From positions 1-36,023 of the forward strand of contig CALWXB010000019.1 of NCBI GenBank assembly GCA_944385405.1: a stretch of DNA of 36,023 bases. The letters run 5' to 3'. A model generated the notes under the pieces. That model worked only from the letters and a program-made list of their open reading frames with translations. It searched no databases and had not been told where the DNA came from. This document shows positions 8,200-15,144 of the stretch, one piece after another. This stretch comes from an uncultured Oscillospiraceae bacterium (GTDB lineage: Bacteria > Bacillota > Clostridia > Oscillospirales > Oscillospiraceae). Positions within the stretch are counted from its first letter, which is position 1; the number at the start of each line of letters is the position of its first letter. The translations under genes and the position numbers were made by a program.

Positions 8200-9288
8200 A
8201 TGCAACTCAAGGGAGAAAAAACCGTCATCGTCCTGGCCGGCTGCGTCATCGGCGTGCTGGCCTCGCTGCTGGTATTCTGGGGGAACCCGGTGAATATGGG
8301 CTTTTGCATCGCCTGCTTCCTCCGGGACATCTCCGGCGCGCTGGGCTTTCACTCCGCCGCCGCAGTGCAGTATCTGCGGCCGGAGATCGTGGGGCTGGTG
8401 CTGGGCAGCTTCCTGCTGGCAGTGTGCCGGAAGGAGTTTTCCGCCCGGGGCGGCAGCTCGCCCCTGACCCGCTTCGTGCTGGGCATGCTCGTGATGATCG
8501 GGTGCCTGATGTTTTTGGGCTGCCCCTTCCGGATGATCCTGCGGATCGCCGGCGGCGATCTCAACGCCCTGTTCGGCCTGGGCGGCTTCGTCTGCGGCAT
8601 CCTGGCCGGCGTCTTTTTCCTGAACCGGGGCTACACCCTGCGCCGCAGCTACGCCCTGCCCCGGCTGGAGGGCGCGCTGTTCCCCACCATCATGGCCGTA
8701 CTGCTGGTGCTGCTGGTGGCGGTCCCCTCCCTGCTGCGCTTCACGGAGGCCGGCGGCGGCCCCGGCGCCCTCCACGCGCCGGTACTTATCAGCCTGGCGG
8801 CGGGCCTCATCGTGGGCGCCCTGGCCCAGCACACCCGCCTTTGCATGGTGGGCGGCATCCGGGACATGGTGCTCTTCCGGGAGTCCAAGCTGCTGCTGGG
8901 CTTCATCGCGGTGTTTGCCAGCACCCTGGTGTGCAACCTGATCCTCTCCGCCGTCACCGGCACCAGCTACTTCAATCTGGGGATGGCGGGCCAGCCCGTG
9001 GCCCACACCGACGGCCTGTGGAACTTCCTGGGCATGCTGCTGGCGGGCTGGGGCTGCGTGCTGCTGGGCGGCTGCCCCCTGCGGCAGCTGGTGCTCTCCG
9101 GCGAGGGCAATGCCGACAGCGCCCTGACGGTGCTGGGCCTCATGGCCGGCGCCGCCGTGTCCCATAACTTTTCCCTGGCCTCCAGCGCCGACGGCCCCAC
9201 CGCAAACGGCAAGATTGCGGTGATCCTCGGCCTTTGCGCCGTGGCGGTCATCGCCTGCCTGGGGACCTTCCGCAAGGACCGCACATAA
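8200..9288 (+). CDS. yedE: YedE family putative selenium transporter
   Basis: A 362-residue integral membrane protein of the YedE/YeeE (sulfur transport) superfamily, selenium-linked subgroup. It has about ten hydrophobic helices and the paired conserved motifs of the fold: NMGFCIACFLRD near residue 32, LGCPFRM near 105, HTRLCMVGGIRDM near 215 and LLGGCPLRQL near 288. The cysteines in these motifs are the likely chalcogen-relay residues in the family. The ATG at 8200 is preferred because GGAAGGAG lies about 11 nt upstream; the in-frame ATG at 8164 overlaps the -10 box. It is the first gene of a tight operon ending in selD, which strongly supports a selenium role. Confidence 0.92.
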   Translation: MQLKGEKTVIVLAGCVIGVLASLLVFWGNPVNMGFCIACFLRDISGALGFHSAAAVQYLRPEIVGLVLGSFLLAVCRKEFSARGGSSPLTRFVLGMLVMIGCLMFLGCPFRMILRIAGGDLNALFGLGGFVCGILAGVFFLNRGYTLRRSYALPRLEGALFPTIMAVLLVLLVAVPSLLRFTEAGGGPGALHAPVLISLAAGLIVGALAQHTRLCMVGGIRDMVLFRESKLLLGFIAVFASTLVCNLILSAVTGTSYFNLGMAGQPVAHTDGLWNFLGMLLAGWGCVLLGGCPLRQLVLSGEGNADSALTVLGLMAGAAVSHNFSLASSADGPTANGKIAVILGLCAVAVIACLGTFRKDRT

Positions 9289-9300
9289 GGAGGTACGATC

Positions 9301-9507
9301 ATGAACATCATTGACGCAAGAGGACTTTCCTGCCCGGAGCCCGTGATCCTGCTGCGCCGGGCCATGGCCTCCGGCGAGGCGTCCTACCAGATCCTGGTGG
9401 ACAACCACGCCTCCCGGGAGAACACCACCCGCTACGCCCAGCACCAGGGTTATCAGGTGTCCGTGACGGAGGCGGACGGGGTGTACACCCTGACCTTTAC
9501 GAAATGA
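9301..9507 (+). CDS. TusA/YedF-like sulfur (selenium) carrier protein
   Basis: A 68-residue single-domain TusA-fold protein. The conserved LSCPEPVI motif puts the carrier cysteine at C11. Such proteins accept persulfide or perselenide from a desulfurase and hand it on. The selenium-linked YedF proteins are usually about 190-200 residues, a TusA domain plus a DsrE-like domain; this copy has only the TusA part. AAGGAGG precedes its ATG 12 bp after yedE, and its stop overlaps the next start (ATGA), so the products are probably made in a fixed ratio. A role in delivering selenium to SelD is inferred from context. Confidence 0.88.
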   Translation: MNIIDARGLSCPEPVILLRRAMASGEASYQILVDNHASRENTTRYAQHQGYQVSVTEADGVYTLTFTK

Positions 9508-9746
9508 CCTGCATCGCCACCTTTTTCTCCCACTTCGGCGCCGTCCGCTGCCAGCGGACCTGCCGGGCGCTGGGCCGTCCCGCCCGGATGATGCCGGTGC
9601 CCCGGACCTTGAGCAGCAGCTGCGGCACCTGCGTGCAGTGGGAGGGAGAACCGGAGCTGCCGGAGGACGTGCTGGCGGACGTGGAGCAGATCGTGGAAAT
9701 TACCACGCAGGGCTACCGCCCCATTTACCGGGCGGGCAGCCTGTAA
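9504..9746 (+). CDS. DUF3343 putative Se/S carrier-like protein
   Basis: An 80-residue protein of the DUF3343 type (Pfam describes the family as a putative Se/S carrier). A short N-terminal segment (CIATFFSHFGAVRCQR) is followed by VPRTLSSSCGTC, where C40 and C43 form a CxxC pair that could carry a chalcogen. It starts 4 bp inside the TusA-like gene and ends 21 bp before selD. The position between carrier and SelD fits selenide or perselenide hand-over. No experimentally proven activity is known to me for this family. Confidence 0.85.
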   Translation: MTCIATFFSHFGAVRCQRTCRALGRPARMMPVPRTLSSSCGTCVQWEGEPELPEDVLADVEQIVEITTQGYRPIYRAGSL

Positions 9747-9767
9747 GACGGGAAAGGAGGAACGCCT

Positions 9768-10802
9768 TTGGAGACGGAAGTGAAACTCACCAAGCTGGCC
9801 AGCTGTGCCGGCTGCGGCGCCAAGGTAGGCGCCGGGACGCTGGTATCCATGCTGGAGGGGTTCCGCACCCACTTGGACCCCCGATTGCTGGTGGGCTATG
9901 ACAAAAGTGACGACGCCTGCGTCTATCAGCTGGATGAAACCACCGCCCTGGTGCAGACCACGGACTTTTTCCCCCCCATCGTGGACGATCCCTTCCTCTA
10001 CGGCCAGATCGCCGCAGCCAACGCCCTCAGCGACGTGTACGCCATGGGCGGCGAGCCCCGGCTGGCGCTGAACATCCTGTGCCTTCCGGAGCAGATGGGG
10101 GAGGATGCCGTCCGGGAGCTGCTGCGGGGCGGCTACGACAAGGTCTATGAGGCCGGGGCCGTCATCGCCGGGGGCCACACCATCCACGGCGCGGAACCCA
10201 TCTACGGCCTGGCGGTCACCGGATTCGTGGATCCCCGGCGGATGCTGACCAACAGTGCCGCCCGGCCCGGGGACGCGCTGATCCTCACGAAGCCCCTGGG
10301 CATTGGGGTCCTCACCACCGCCGCCAAGGCGGATCTGGTGGCCGAGCCGGTGCTGCAGCGGATCTACCGGCAGATGGCCGCGCTGAACCGGGCTGCCCGG
10401 GACGTGATGGTCCGTCACGATGTCCACAGCTGCACCGACGTCACCGGCTTCGGCCTGCTGGGCCACAGCTTCGAGATGGCCCAGGGCAGCGGCTGCACTC
10501 TGCGCATCCGCACCGCCGACGTGCCCTTCCACCCGGAGGCCTGGGAGCTGGCGGACATGGGCTTCCTCCCCGCCGGGGCCTACCGCAACCGGGACTACGC
10601 CGAATACGGCGTGGAGGCCGGAGCGGTGTCCCGCACCATGCAGGACCTGCTCTACGACCCCCAGACCAGCGGCGGGCTGCTGATGGCCCTGCCCATGGAG
10701 GAGGCGGCAGACTGCCTGCGGGAGCTGCGGATCGTGGCTCCGGACGCGGCATGCATCGGCCGCGTCACGGAACGGGCCGAAAACTGGATCGTGCTGGAAT
10801 GA
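9768..10802 (+). CDS. selD: Selenide, water dikinase (selenophosphate synthetase)
   Basis: A 344-residue AIR-synthase-like enzyme that uses ATP to turn selenide into selenophosphate, the selenium donor for selenocysteine, selenouridine and selenium-dependent molybdenum hydroxylases. The catalytic pair is C16 and K19 in CAGCGAK, matching C17/K20 of E. coli SelD, so this is the cysteine form and no UGA recoding is needed. Further family motifs are VQTTDFFPPIVDDP, GQIAAANALSDVYAMGG and GGHTI. The start is a TTG at 9768 with AAAGGAGG 7 nt upstream. No selA or selB is visible in the window. Confidence 0.97.
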   Translation: METEVKLTKLASCAGCGAKVGAGTLVSMLEGFRTHLDPRLLVGYDKSDDACVYQLDETTALVQTTDFFPPIVDDPFLYGQIAAANALSDVYAMGGEPRLALNILCLPEQMGEDAVRELLRGGYDKVYEAGAVIAGGHTIHGAEPIYGLAVTGFVDPRRMLTNSAARPGDALILTKPLGIGVLTTAAKADLVAEPVLQRIYRQMAALNRAARDVMVRHDVHSCTDVTGFGLLGHSFEMAQGSGCTLRIRTADVPFHPEAWELADMGFLPAGAYRNRDYAEYGVEAGAVSRTMQDLLYDPQTSGGLLMALPMEEAADCLRELRIVAPDAACIGRVTERAENWIVLE

Positions 10803-10837
10803 AAAAAGGACCGCTCCCGATGGGAGCGGTCCTTTTT
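10803..10837. terminator. Bidirectional terminator between selD and kdgK
   Basis: A 16-bp perfect stem (10803-10818 with 10822-10837) with a GAT loop, A-rich on one side and T-rich on the other, works in both directions. It separates the convergent selD and kdgK genes. Confidence 0.9.
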
Positions 10838-10849
10838 GGAACTCTGTTC

Positions 10850-11875
10850 TCAGCGCTGGACGCGGCCGGAGGCGTTGCCGCCCGCCAGGGACTCCACCTC
10901 GGAGACGGACATGAGGTTGAAGTCGTGCTCCACGCTGTGCTTGAGGCAGGAGGCCGCCACGGCGAAGTTGATGGCCTTCTGATCGTCATAGCCGGAGAGC
11001 AGGGCGTAGATGAGGCCGCCGCCGAAGCTGTCGCCGCCGCCCACGCGGTCCACGATGTGCACCCGGTAGGTGGGAGAGAAATAGGCCTGGCCACCGCTGT
11101 ACAGCATGCCCGCCCAGTCGTTGTCCGTGGCGGAGATGCTGCCCCGCAGGGTGATGGCCACCTTCTGGAAGCCGAAGCGGTCCGCCAGCTGGCGGGCCAC
11201 GCTGATGTAGCCCTGATGATCCACCTTGCCGGCGTTGAGGTCGGTGTTCTCCGCGGCGATGCCGAACACGTCCTTGGCATCCTCCTCATTGGCGATGCAC
11301 ACATCCACATAGGGCATCAGCTCCGCCATCACCCGGCCTGCCTCTTCCCGGGACCAGAGCTTCTTGCGGTAGTTCAGGTCGCAGCTGACGGTCAGTCCCA
11401 TGGCCTTGGCCTGCTTGCAGGCCTCCAGGCAGATCTGGGGCAGCTGGCCGCCCAGGGCGGGCGTGATGCCGGTGAAGTGGAACCAGTCCGCCCCGGCAAA
11501 GGTCTCTTCCCAGTTGAATTCCTCAGGCTGGGCCTTGGCAATGGCGGAACCAGCACGGTCATAGATGACCTTGGAGGCCCGCTGGGAGGCGCCTTTTTCC
11601 ACGAAGTACAAGCCCAGCCGGTCGCCGCCCCGGACGATGCCCCGGGTGTCCACGCCGAAGCGGCGCAGCTCATTGACGGCGCACTGGCCGATCTCGTGGG
11701 CGGGGACCTTGGTGACAAAGGCCGCGTCCATGCCGTAGTTGGCCAGGGACACCGCCACATTGGCCTCGCCGCCGGCATAGGTGGCCTCAAACTTCTCGGC
11801 CTGGACGAAGCGCAGGTAGCCCTCCGGATTCAGCCGCATCATGATCTCGCCAAAAGTAACGATCCGTTTCATCAT
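10850..11875 (-). CDS. kdgK: 2-keto-3-deoxygluconate kinase, PfkB family
   Basis: A 341-residue ribokinase/PfkB-family kinase. The N-terminal sugar-binding glycines are in YAGGEANVAVSLANYG (residues 33-48), and the C-terminal ATP/anion-hole motif GGGDSFGGG (279-287) carries the catalytic base D282. It is predicted to phosphorylate 2-keto-3-deoxygluconate (or the galacto epimer) to KDPG/KDPGal. The partner aldolase eda lies 19 bp upstream in the same operon, which makes KDG the best substrate. AGGAG precedes a double ATG (11875 or 11872). Other hexose substrates cannot be excluded from sequence alone. Confidence 0.92.
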   Translation of the reverse strand: MMKRIVTFGEIMMRLNPEGYLRFVQAEKFEATYAGGEANVAVSLANYGMDAAFVTKVPAHEIGQCAVNELRRFGVDTRGIVRGGDRLGLYFVEKGASQRASKVIYDRAGSAIAKAQPEEFNWEETFAGADWFHFTGITPALGGQLPQICLEACKQAKAMGLTVSCDLNYRKKLWSREEAGRVMAELMPYVDVCIANEEDAKDVFGIAAENTDLNAGKVDHQGYISVARQLADRFGFQKVAITLRGSISATDNDWAGMLYSGGQAYFSPTYRVHIVDRVGGGDSFGGGLIYALLSGYDDQKAINFAVAASCLKHSVEHDFNLMSVSEVESLAGGNASGRVQR

Positions 11876-11894
11876 TGTCTCTCCTTTTCTTTCC

Positions 11895-12548
11895 TTACGC
11901 GTTCTTCGCCGCGTCTACGAGCTTGCGGGCCGTCTCCGTGATCTTGTGATACTCCCCGGCCTCGATCCACTTCTTGTTGGCAAGGTTGCCGCCTACGCCG
12001 GCGCCTACCAGGCCCGCGTGCAGGAAGTCCGCCACGTTGTCTTCATTGACGCCGCCCACCGCCAGCAGCTTCACGTGGCTGATGGGGGCCCGGATGGCCT
12101 TGACATAGGGAATGCCCAGGTTCCCCACCGGGAACAGCTTCACGAAGTCCGCACCGGCATTGTGGGCCGTCATCACTTCGGTGGGGGTCATGGCGCCGGG
12201 CAGGGACACCATTCCCAGCTCCCGGGTCCGGCGGATCACGTCCACGTTCACATCCGGGGAGATGATATACTTCGCCCCGGCGGAGGCCGCCAGCTCCACC
12301 AGCTCCACAGAGGTGACAGTGCCCGCGCCCACCAGCATCCGGCCCGCATAGGCCTCCCCGATGGCACGGATGGCGCCTGCGGTGGCGTCAAAGGACGCCG
12401 GGTCCTTCTGGTCGAAGGTGATCTCCATCAGCCGGATCCCGCCCTCGTACAGTGCGTCGGCCACCTTCCGGCAGGCCTCTGCGCCCACGCCGCGGACGAT
12501 GGCGATGATCTTCTCTTCCTGGATCTTTGCAATGACTTCTTCGCGCAT
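11895..12548 (-). CDS. eda: 2-dehydro-3-deoxy-phosphogluconate (KDPG/KHG) aldolase
   Basis: A 217-residue class I aldolase of the Eda family splitting KDPG (or KDPGal) into pyruvate and glyceraldehyde 3-phosphate. The Schiff-base lysine is K137 in GADFVKLFPV and the catalytic Glu is E42 in MEITF; VGAGTVTS (73-80) and LAVGGVN complete the active-site loops. It is the first gene of the eda-kdgK operon, with a near-consensus promoter and repeats in its leader. It is divergent from an IclR-family gene. Together with DgoD further along it completes a galactonate-type route to central metabolism. Confidence 0.95.
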   Translation of the reverse strand: MREEVIAKIQEEKIIAIVRGVGAEACRKVADALYEGGIRLMEITFDQKDPASFDATAGAIRAIGEAYAGRMLVGAGTVTSVELVELAASAGAKYIISPDVNVDVIRRTRELGMVSLPGAMTPTEVMTAHNAGADFVKLFPVGNLGIPYVKAIRAPISHVKLLAVGGVNEDNVADFLHAGLVGAGVGGNLANKKWIEAGEYHKITETARKLVDAAKNA

Positions 12549-12569
12549 AGCGGTTCCTCCATTTTTTAC

Positions 12570-12600
12570 ATCGTGAAACTTTTTGCCGAATCGTGATATT
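12570..12600 (-). promoter_or_regulatory. Candidate operator in the eda leader
   Basis: On the minus strand AATATCACGATT (12600-12589) is followed by GTTTCACGAT (12579-12570), giving the direct repeat TCACGAT with a 20-bp period, about two helical turns. It starts just after the -10 box, a repressor position. AATATCAC recurs just after the divergent iclR promoter. Confidence 0.5.
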
Positions 12601-12610
12601 TTCTAATCTG

Positions 12611-12639
12611 GTTATACCCTGTTTCCCTCCTGCTGTCAA
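12611..12639 (-). promoter_or_regulatory. Promoter of eda-kdgK
   Basis: On the minus strand, TTGACA (12639-12634), a 17-bp spacer and TATAAC (12616-12611): a perfect -35 and strong -10, about 60 bp before the eda ATG. Confidence 0.85.
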
Positions 12640-12688
12640 GGGCCCACTGCCGCCGAAATTTTACCGCTCCTTCTGGACAAATTGATGG

Positions 12689-12717
12689 TTGCACCTGATC
12701 GGGATTCATGATATCCT
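12689..12717 (+). promoter_or_regulatory. Promoter of the IclR gene
   Basis: TTGCAC (12689-12694), a 17-bp spacer and TATCCT (12712-12717) lie 37 bp before the ATG. Confidence 0.55.
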
Positions 12718-12723
12718 AACTAC

Positions 12724-12735
12724 AAATATCACATT
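12724..12735 (+). promoter_or_regulatory. Candidate autoregulatory operator of the IclR gene
   Basis: AAATATCACATT begins 6 bp after the -10 box and shares AATATCAC with the eda leader element, in the same orientation relative to its own promoter. Binding by the IclR protein is inferred. Confidence 0.42.
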
Positions 12736-12754
12736 ATGAAAAAGAGGCTGTATT

Positions 12755-13528
12755 ATGCGTTCCTCACCTGGTTCCGTTCAATCCATCGACCGTGTGCTGG
12801 AGATCCTGGAGACGCTGTCCACTGCGCCGCTGGGGATGTCCCTTTCCGATCTGGCCGCCGCCACCAATCTTCATGTCAGCACTACCCACCGTCTGGTCAA
12901 CGTCCTGACGGAGCACGGCTATGCCCTGAAGGATTCCTCCAGCGGAAAGTACCGGCTGACTCTGCGGACTTTTGAGATCGGCAGCCGGGTCTCCAGCGTG
13001 TGGAACCTGCTCTCCGCAGCCAAGCCCCATCTGGACGAGCTGGCGGCAGAGTGCCAGGAGGCGGTCCACCTGGTGGAGCGGGACGGCATGGGCATCGTCT
13101 ATCTCTACAAGGCCGAGCCTTTCCAGCAGCTGGTGCGCATGTCCTCCCACGTGGGATTGCGCAATCCCATGTACTGCACCGGTGTGGGCAAGAGCATCCT
13201 CTCCCTGCTGCCCCAGGACGAGGCAGAGGAGATCTGGAACAACGAGGAGATCCAGACCTTCACCCCCAACACCATCACCACCTTCCCGGATATGATCCGG
13301 GAAATGGAGCGGATCCGGGCCCGGGGCTACGCCATCGACGACGAGGAGCACGAGGTGGGGGTGCGCTGCATCGCCGCAGCCATCCGCAACTGGGCAGGCA
13401 ATCCTGTGGCGGCGGTGAGCATCTCCGCACCGGTCTCCCGGATGGACGAGGCCACCATGCAGCGCCTGCTGCCCTCCCTTCTGCGGACGGTGGATGAGAT
13501 CAGTCGCATGCTGGGCCACCGGGCCTGA
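12755..13528 (+). CDS. IclR family transcriptional regulator (KdgR-like)
   Basis: A 257-residue IclR-type regulator. The N-terminal winged HTH spans about residues 8-70 (QSIDRVLEILETL ... LHVSTTHRLVNVL), and the effector-binding GAF-like domain spans about 85-250 with the family stretch YCTGVGKSILSLL and a C-terminal AVSISAPVSRM. AAAGAGG precedes the ATG. It is divergent from eda-kdgK with a motif shared by both promoters, so it most likely controls that operon and itself; KDG or a related acid is the likely ligand. The ligand assignment is inference from the neighbours. Confidence 0.92.
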   Translation: MRSSPGSVQSIDRVLEILETLSTAPLGMSLSDLAAATNLHVSTTHRLVNVLTEHGYALKDSSSGKYRLTLRTFEIGSRVSSVWNLLSAAKPHLDELAAECQEAVHLVERDGMGIVYLYKAEPFQQLVRMSSHVGLRNPMYCTGVGKSILSLLPQDEAEEIWNNEEIQTFTPNTITTFPDMIREMERIRARGYAIDDEEHEVGVRCIAAAIRNWAGNPVAAVSISAPVSRMDEATMQRLLPSLLRTVDEISRMLGHRA

Positions 13529-13558
13529 CGCCTCTCCCCTTTTCCGTCAAAACGGCTG

Positions 13559-13590
13559 CGAGGGCCGCACCCCATGGGGTGCGGCCCTCG
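13559..13590. terminator. Bidirectional terminator between iclR and larA-like
   Basis: A perfect 32-bp palindrome, halves CGAGGGCCGCACCCCA and its complement, centred on ATG/CAT at 13574-13575, with CCTTTTGC following on the plus strand. It lies between convergent genes. Confidence 0.75.
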
Positions 13591-13613
13591 CCTTTTGCTT
13601 CGATCCTGCCGGA

Positions 13614-14894
13614 TCAGGCCTCAACAGCCCGGAATCCGGTGTAGTTGTCGTCCTGGTCGAAGGCCAGCTCATAGAGCTTGCCGTCGGTGGACAGATTGGG
13701 ATTGGCCTCCACATCGGCCAGCATGCTCTCAGAGACATAGAATTCGCCCATGTGCAGCGTATCCTTGGTCCAGAACACCTTCAGGGGCACGCCCAGATCC
13801 GGGCAGGTCCGCAGGCACATCTGCAGGCAGAGCTTGTCGTTGTCCATGACAGCGGGGATGCGCAGGTACTCCGTGATGATGGAAGTGATGGCGTTGGGAT
13901 AAGTCTCCTCAAAGGAGCCCGCTTCCAGCACCTTGCGGGTGGTGACGTCGGCATTGCCGATGCCGTTGAAGTTGGAACCGGTCTTGGGAGACAGGTGCAG
14001 CACGCCGATGCGGTGGATGAAGGGCTTGTCCTTGTAGTTGTAGGCCCGGCCCACCACGTTGGGGTCCATGCCGTCGCCGCTGATCTCCTTGCCGATCTGC
14101 TCCAGCATCAGCACGTCCACCTTCTCAAAGGGGATGGAGGCCATGAGGCTCTTGGCCAGCAGCAGCAGCTCCGGCTCCTCCGTCTCCACACACTCATTGG
14201 GGATGGCCCGGATGGTGTGGGTCTGGTGGAAGGCGTTCTCCACGATGCCGATGGCAAAGGGGATGTTGGCATTCTTCAGAGCAGTGCGTCCAAAGGAGGG
14301 CACGTTGATGGGCATCAGGTCCCAGCCCCGCTTGTGGCAGATGCTGGCGCCGTACTGCTTGCCCAGGCCGATGGCCAGCATCTTCATGATGCCGCTTTCA
14401 TACTTGCCGTGGAAATCGGTGTGGGGCTTGATGCGGCCCACGGGCACGATGTAGTCGCAGGAGAGGGCGAAGGCGTCCAGCCGGACGTCCAGGCCTTCCT
14501 CGGACACGCCCACCTTGCCGGTCTCCATAGTGGCATGGATCTCGCAGCCGCAGGCCTCCTCGGTGATGCCGTAGTGGTCCAGGATGGCCTTCTGGCCCTC
14601 GGCGGTGGCGCCGCCGTGGCTGCCCATGGCAGGCACGATATAGGGCGTGGCGCCGATGCGCTTGAGCTCCTCGGCGAAGGTCCGCAGGATCACCACGCTG
14701 TTGGCGATCTCACGGCTGGCGGCGGTAAAGCACACCGTGCTGCCGGGCTTGATGCGGTCCAGGGTACCCTCGCGCTTGAGAGCGTCCCGTACAGCCTGGG
14801 GCACATCCTCAATGTGGGTATCGTCCATCCGGTTGCTCACTTTGTAAAACTTGGGGATCTCAACATCCTTCAAAAGGTCTTTTACAACGCCCAT
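13614..14894 (-). CDS. LarA-family nickel-dependent 2-hydroxyacid racemase/epimerase
   Basis: A 426-residue DUF2088/LarA protein. LarA uses a nickel-pincer nucleotide cofactor to racemise lactate; homologues act on other 2-hydroxy acids, including a gluconate 2-epimerase. Residues that line up with Lactobacillus plantarum LarA are R61 (R75), H93 in GSHGG (H108), H158 in KPH (H174), K171, which would carry the cofactor (K184), and H187 (H200), with near-identical spacings. The ATG at 14894 has AAGGG 8 nt upstream; a GTG 9 bp earlier is less likely. Cofactor genes larB, larC and larE are not in the window. Its place among sugar-acid genes suggests an aldonate substrate rather than lactate. Confidence 0.88.
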   Translation of the reverse strand: MGVVKDLLKDVEIPKFYKVSNRMDDTHIEDVPQAVRDALKREGTLDRIKPGSTVCFTAASREIANSVVILRTFAEELKRIGATPYIVPAMGSHGGATAEGQKAILDHYGITEEACGCEIHATMETGKVGVSEEGLDVRLDAFALSCDYIVPVGRIKPHTDFHGKYESGIMKMLAIGLGKQYGASICHKRGWDLMPINVPSFGRTALKNANIPFAIGIVENAFHQTHTIRAIPNECVETEEPELLLLAKSLMASIPFEKVDVLMLEQIGKEISGDGMDPNVVGRAYNYKDKPFIHRIGVLHLSPKTGSNFNGIGNADVTTRKVLEAGSFEETYPNAITSIITEYLRIPAVMDNDKLCLQMCLRTCPDLGVPLKVFWTKDTLHMGEFYVSESMLADVEANPNLSTDGKLYELAFDQDDNYTGFRAVEA

Positions 14895-14938
14895 TTCAAT
14901 CACCCTTTTTCATAATAGTTTGGCACGTTCCGCGTGCA

Positions 14939-14966
14939 GGACACGCCGCGGACACGCCGCGGACAC
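14939..14966. repeat. Short tandem repeat upstream of the larA-like gene
   Basis: GGACACGCCGC occurs twice head to tail (14939-14949 and 14950-14960), followed by a partial third GGACAC. The 11-bp unit is one helical turn. It may be an operator or simple slippage. No convincing promoter for the larA-like gene is seen beside it. Confidence 0.6.
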
Positions 14967-15079
14967 CCTGTGCGCCGCGCCGTCTCCTGTCCGCAGACTC
15001 TACTTTAAGTAAACCACAAGCCAGGGAAAATCGCAAGCCCTTTCCAGCTCTTCATCCAGAATTCTCCAGAGAAACAGAC

Positions 15080-15109
15080 CCGGCGGCGGAGGCGCACCTC
15101 CGCCGCCGG
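15080..15109 (-). terminator. GC-rich hairpin after dctM (weak terminator)
   Basis: A 13-bp stem (15080-15092 with 15097-15109) with a CGCA loop lies 36 bp after the dctM stop. The minus-strand tail GTCTGTTTCTC has few Ts, so read-through into the larA-like gene is possible. Confidence 0.45.
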
Positions 15110-15144
15110 GGAGGCTGGCAGGAATCGTCTATTCCGGTGCCGCG

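Noticed and set aside
9768-10802. SelD as a selenoprotein with in-frame UGA
   Set aside because: The active-site residue is a cysteine codon and the frame has no internal TGA.
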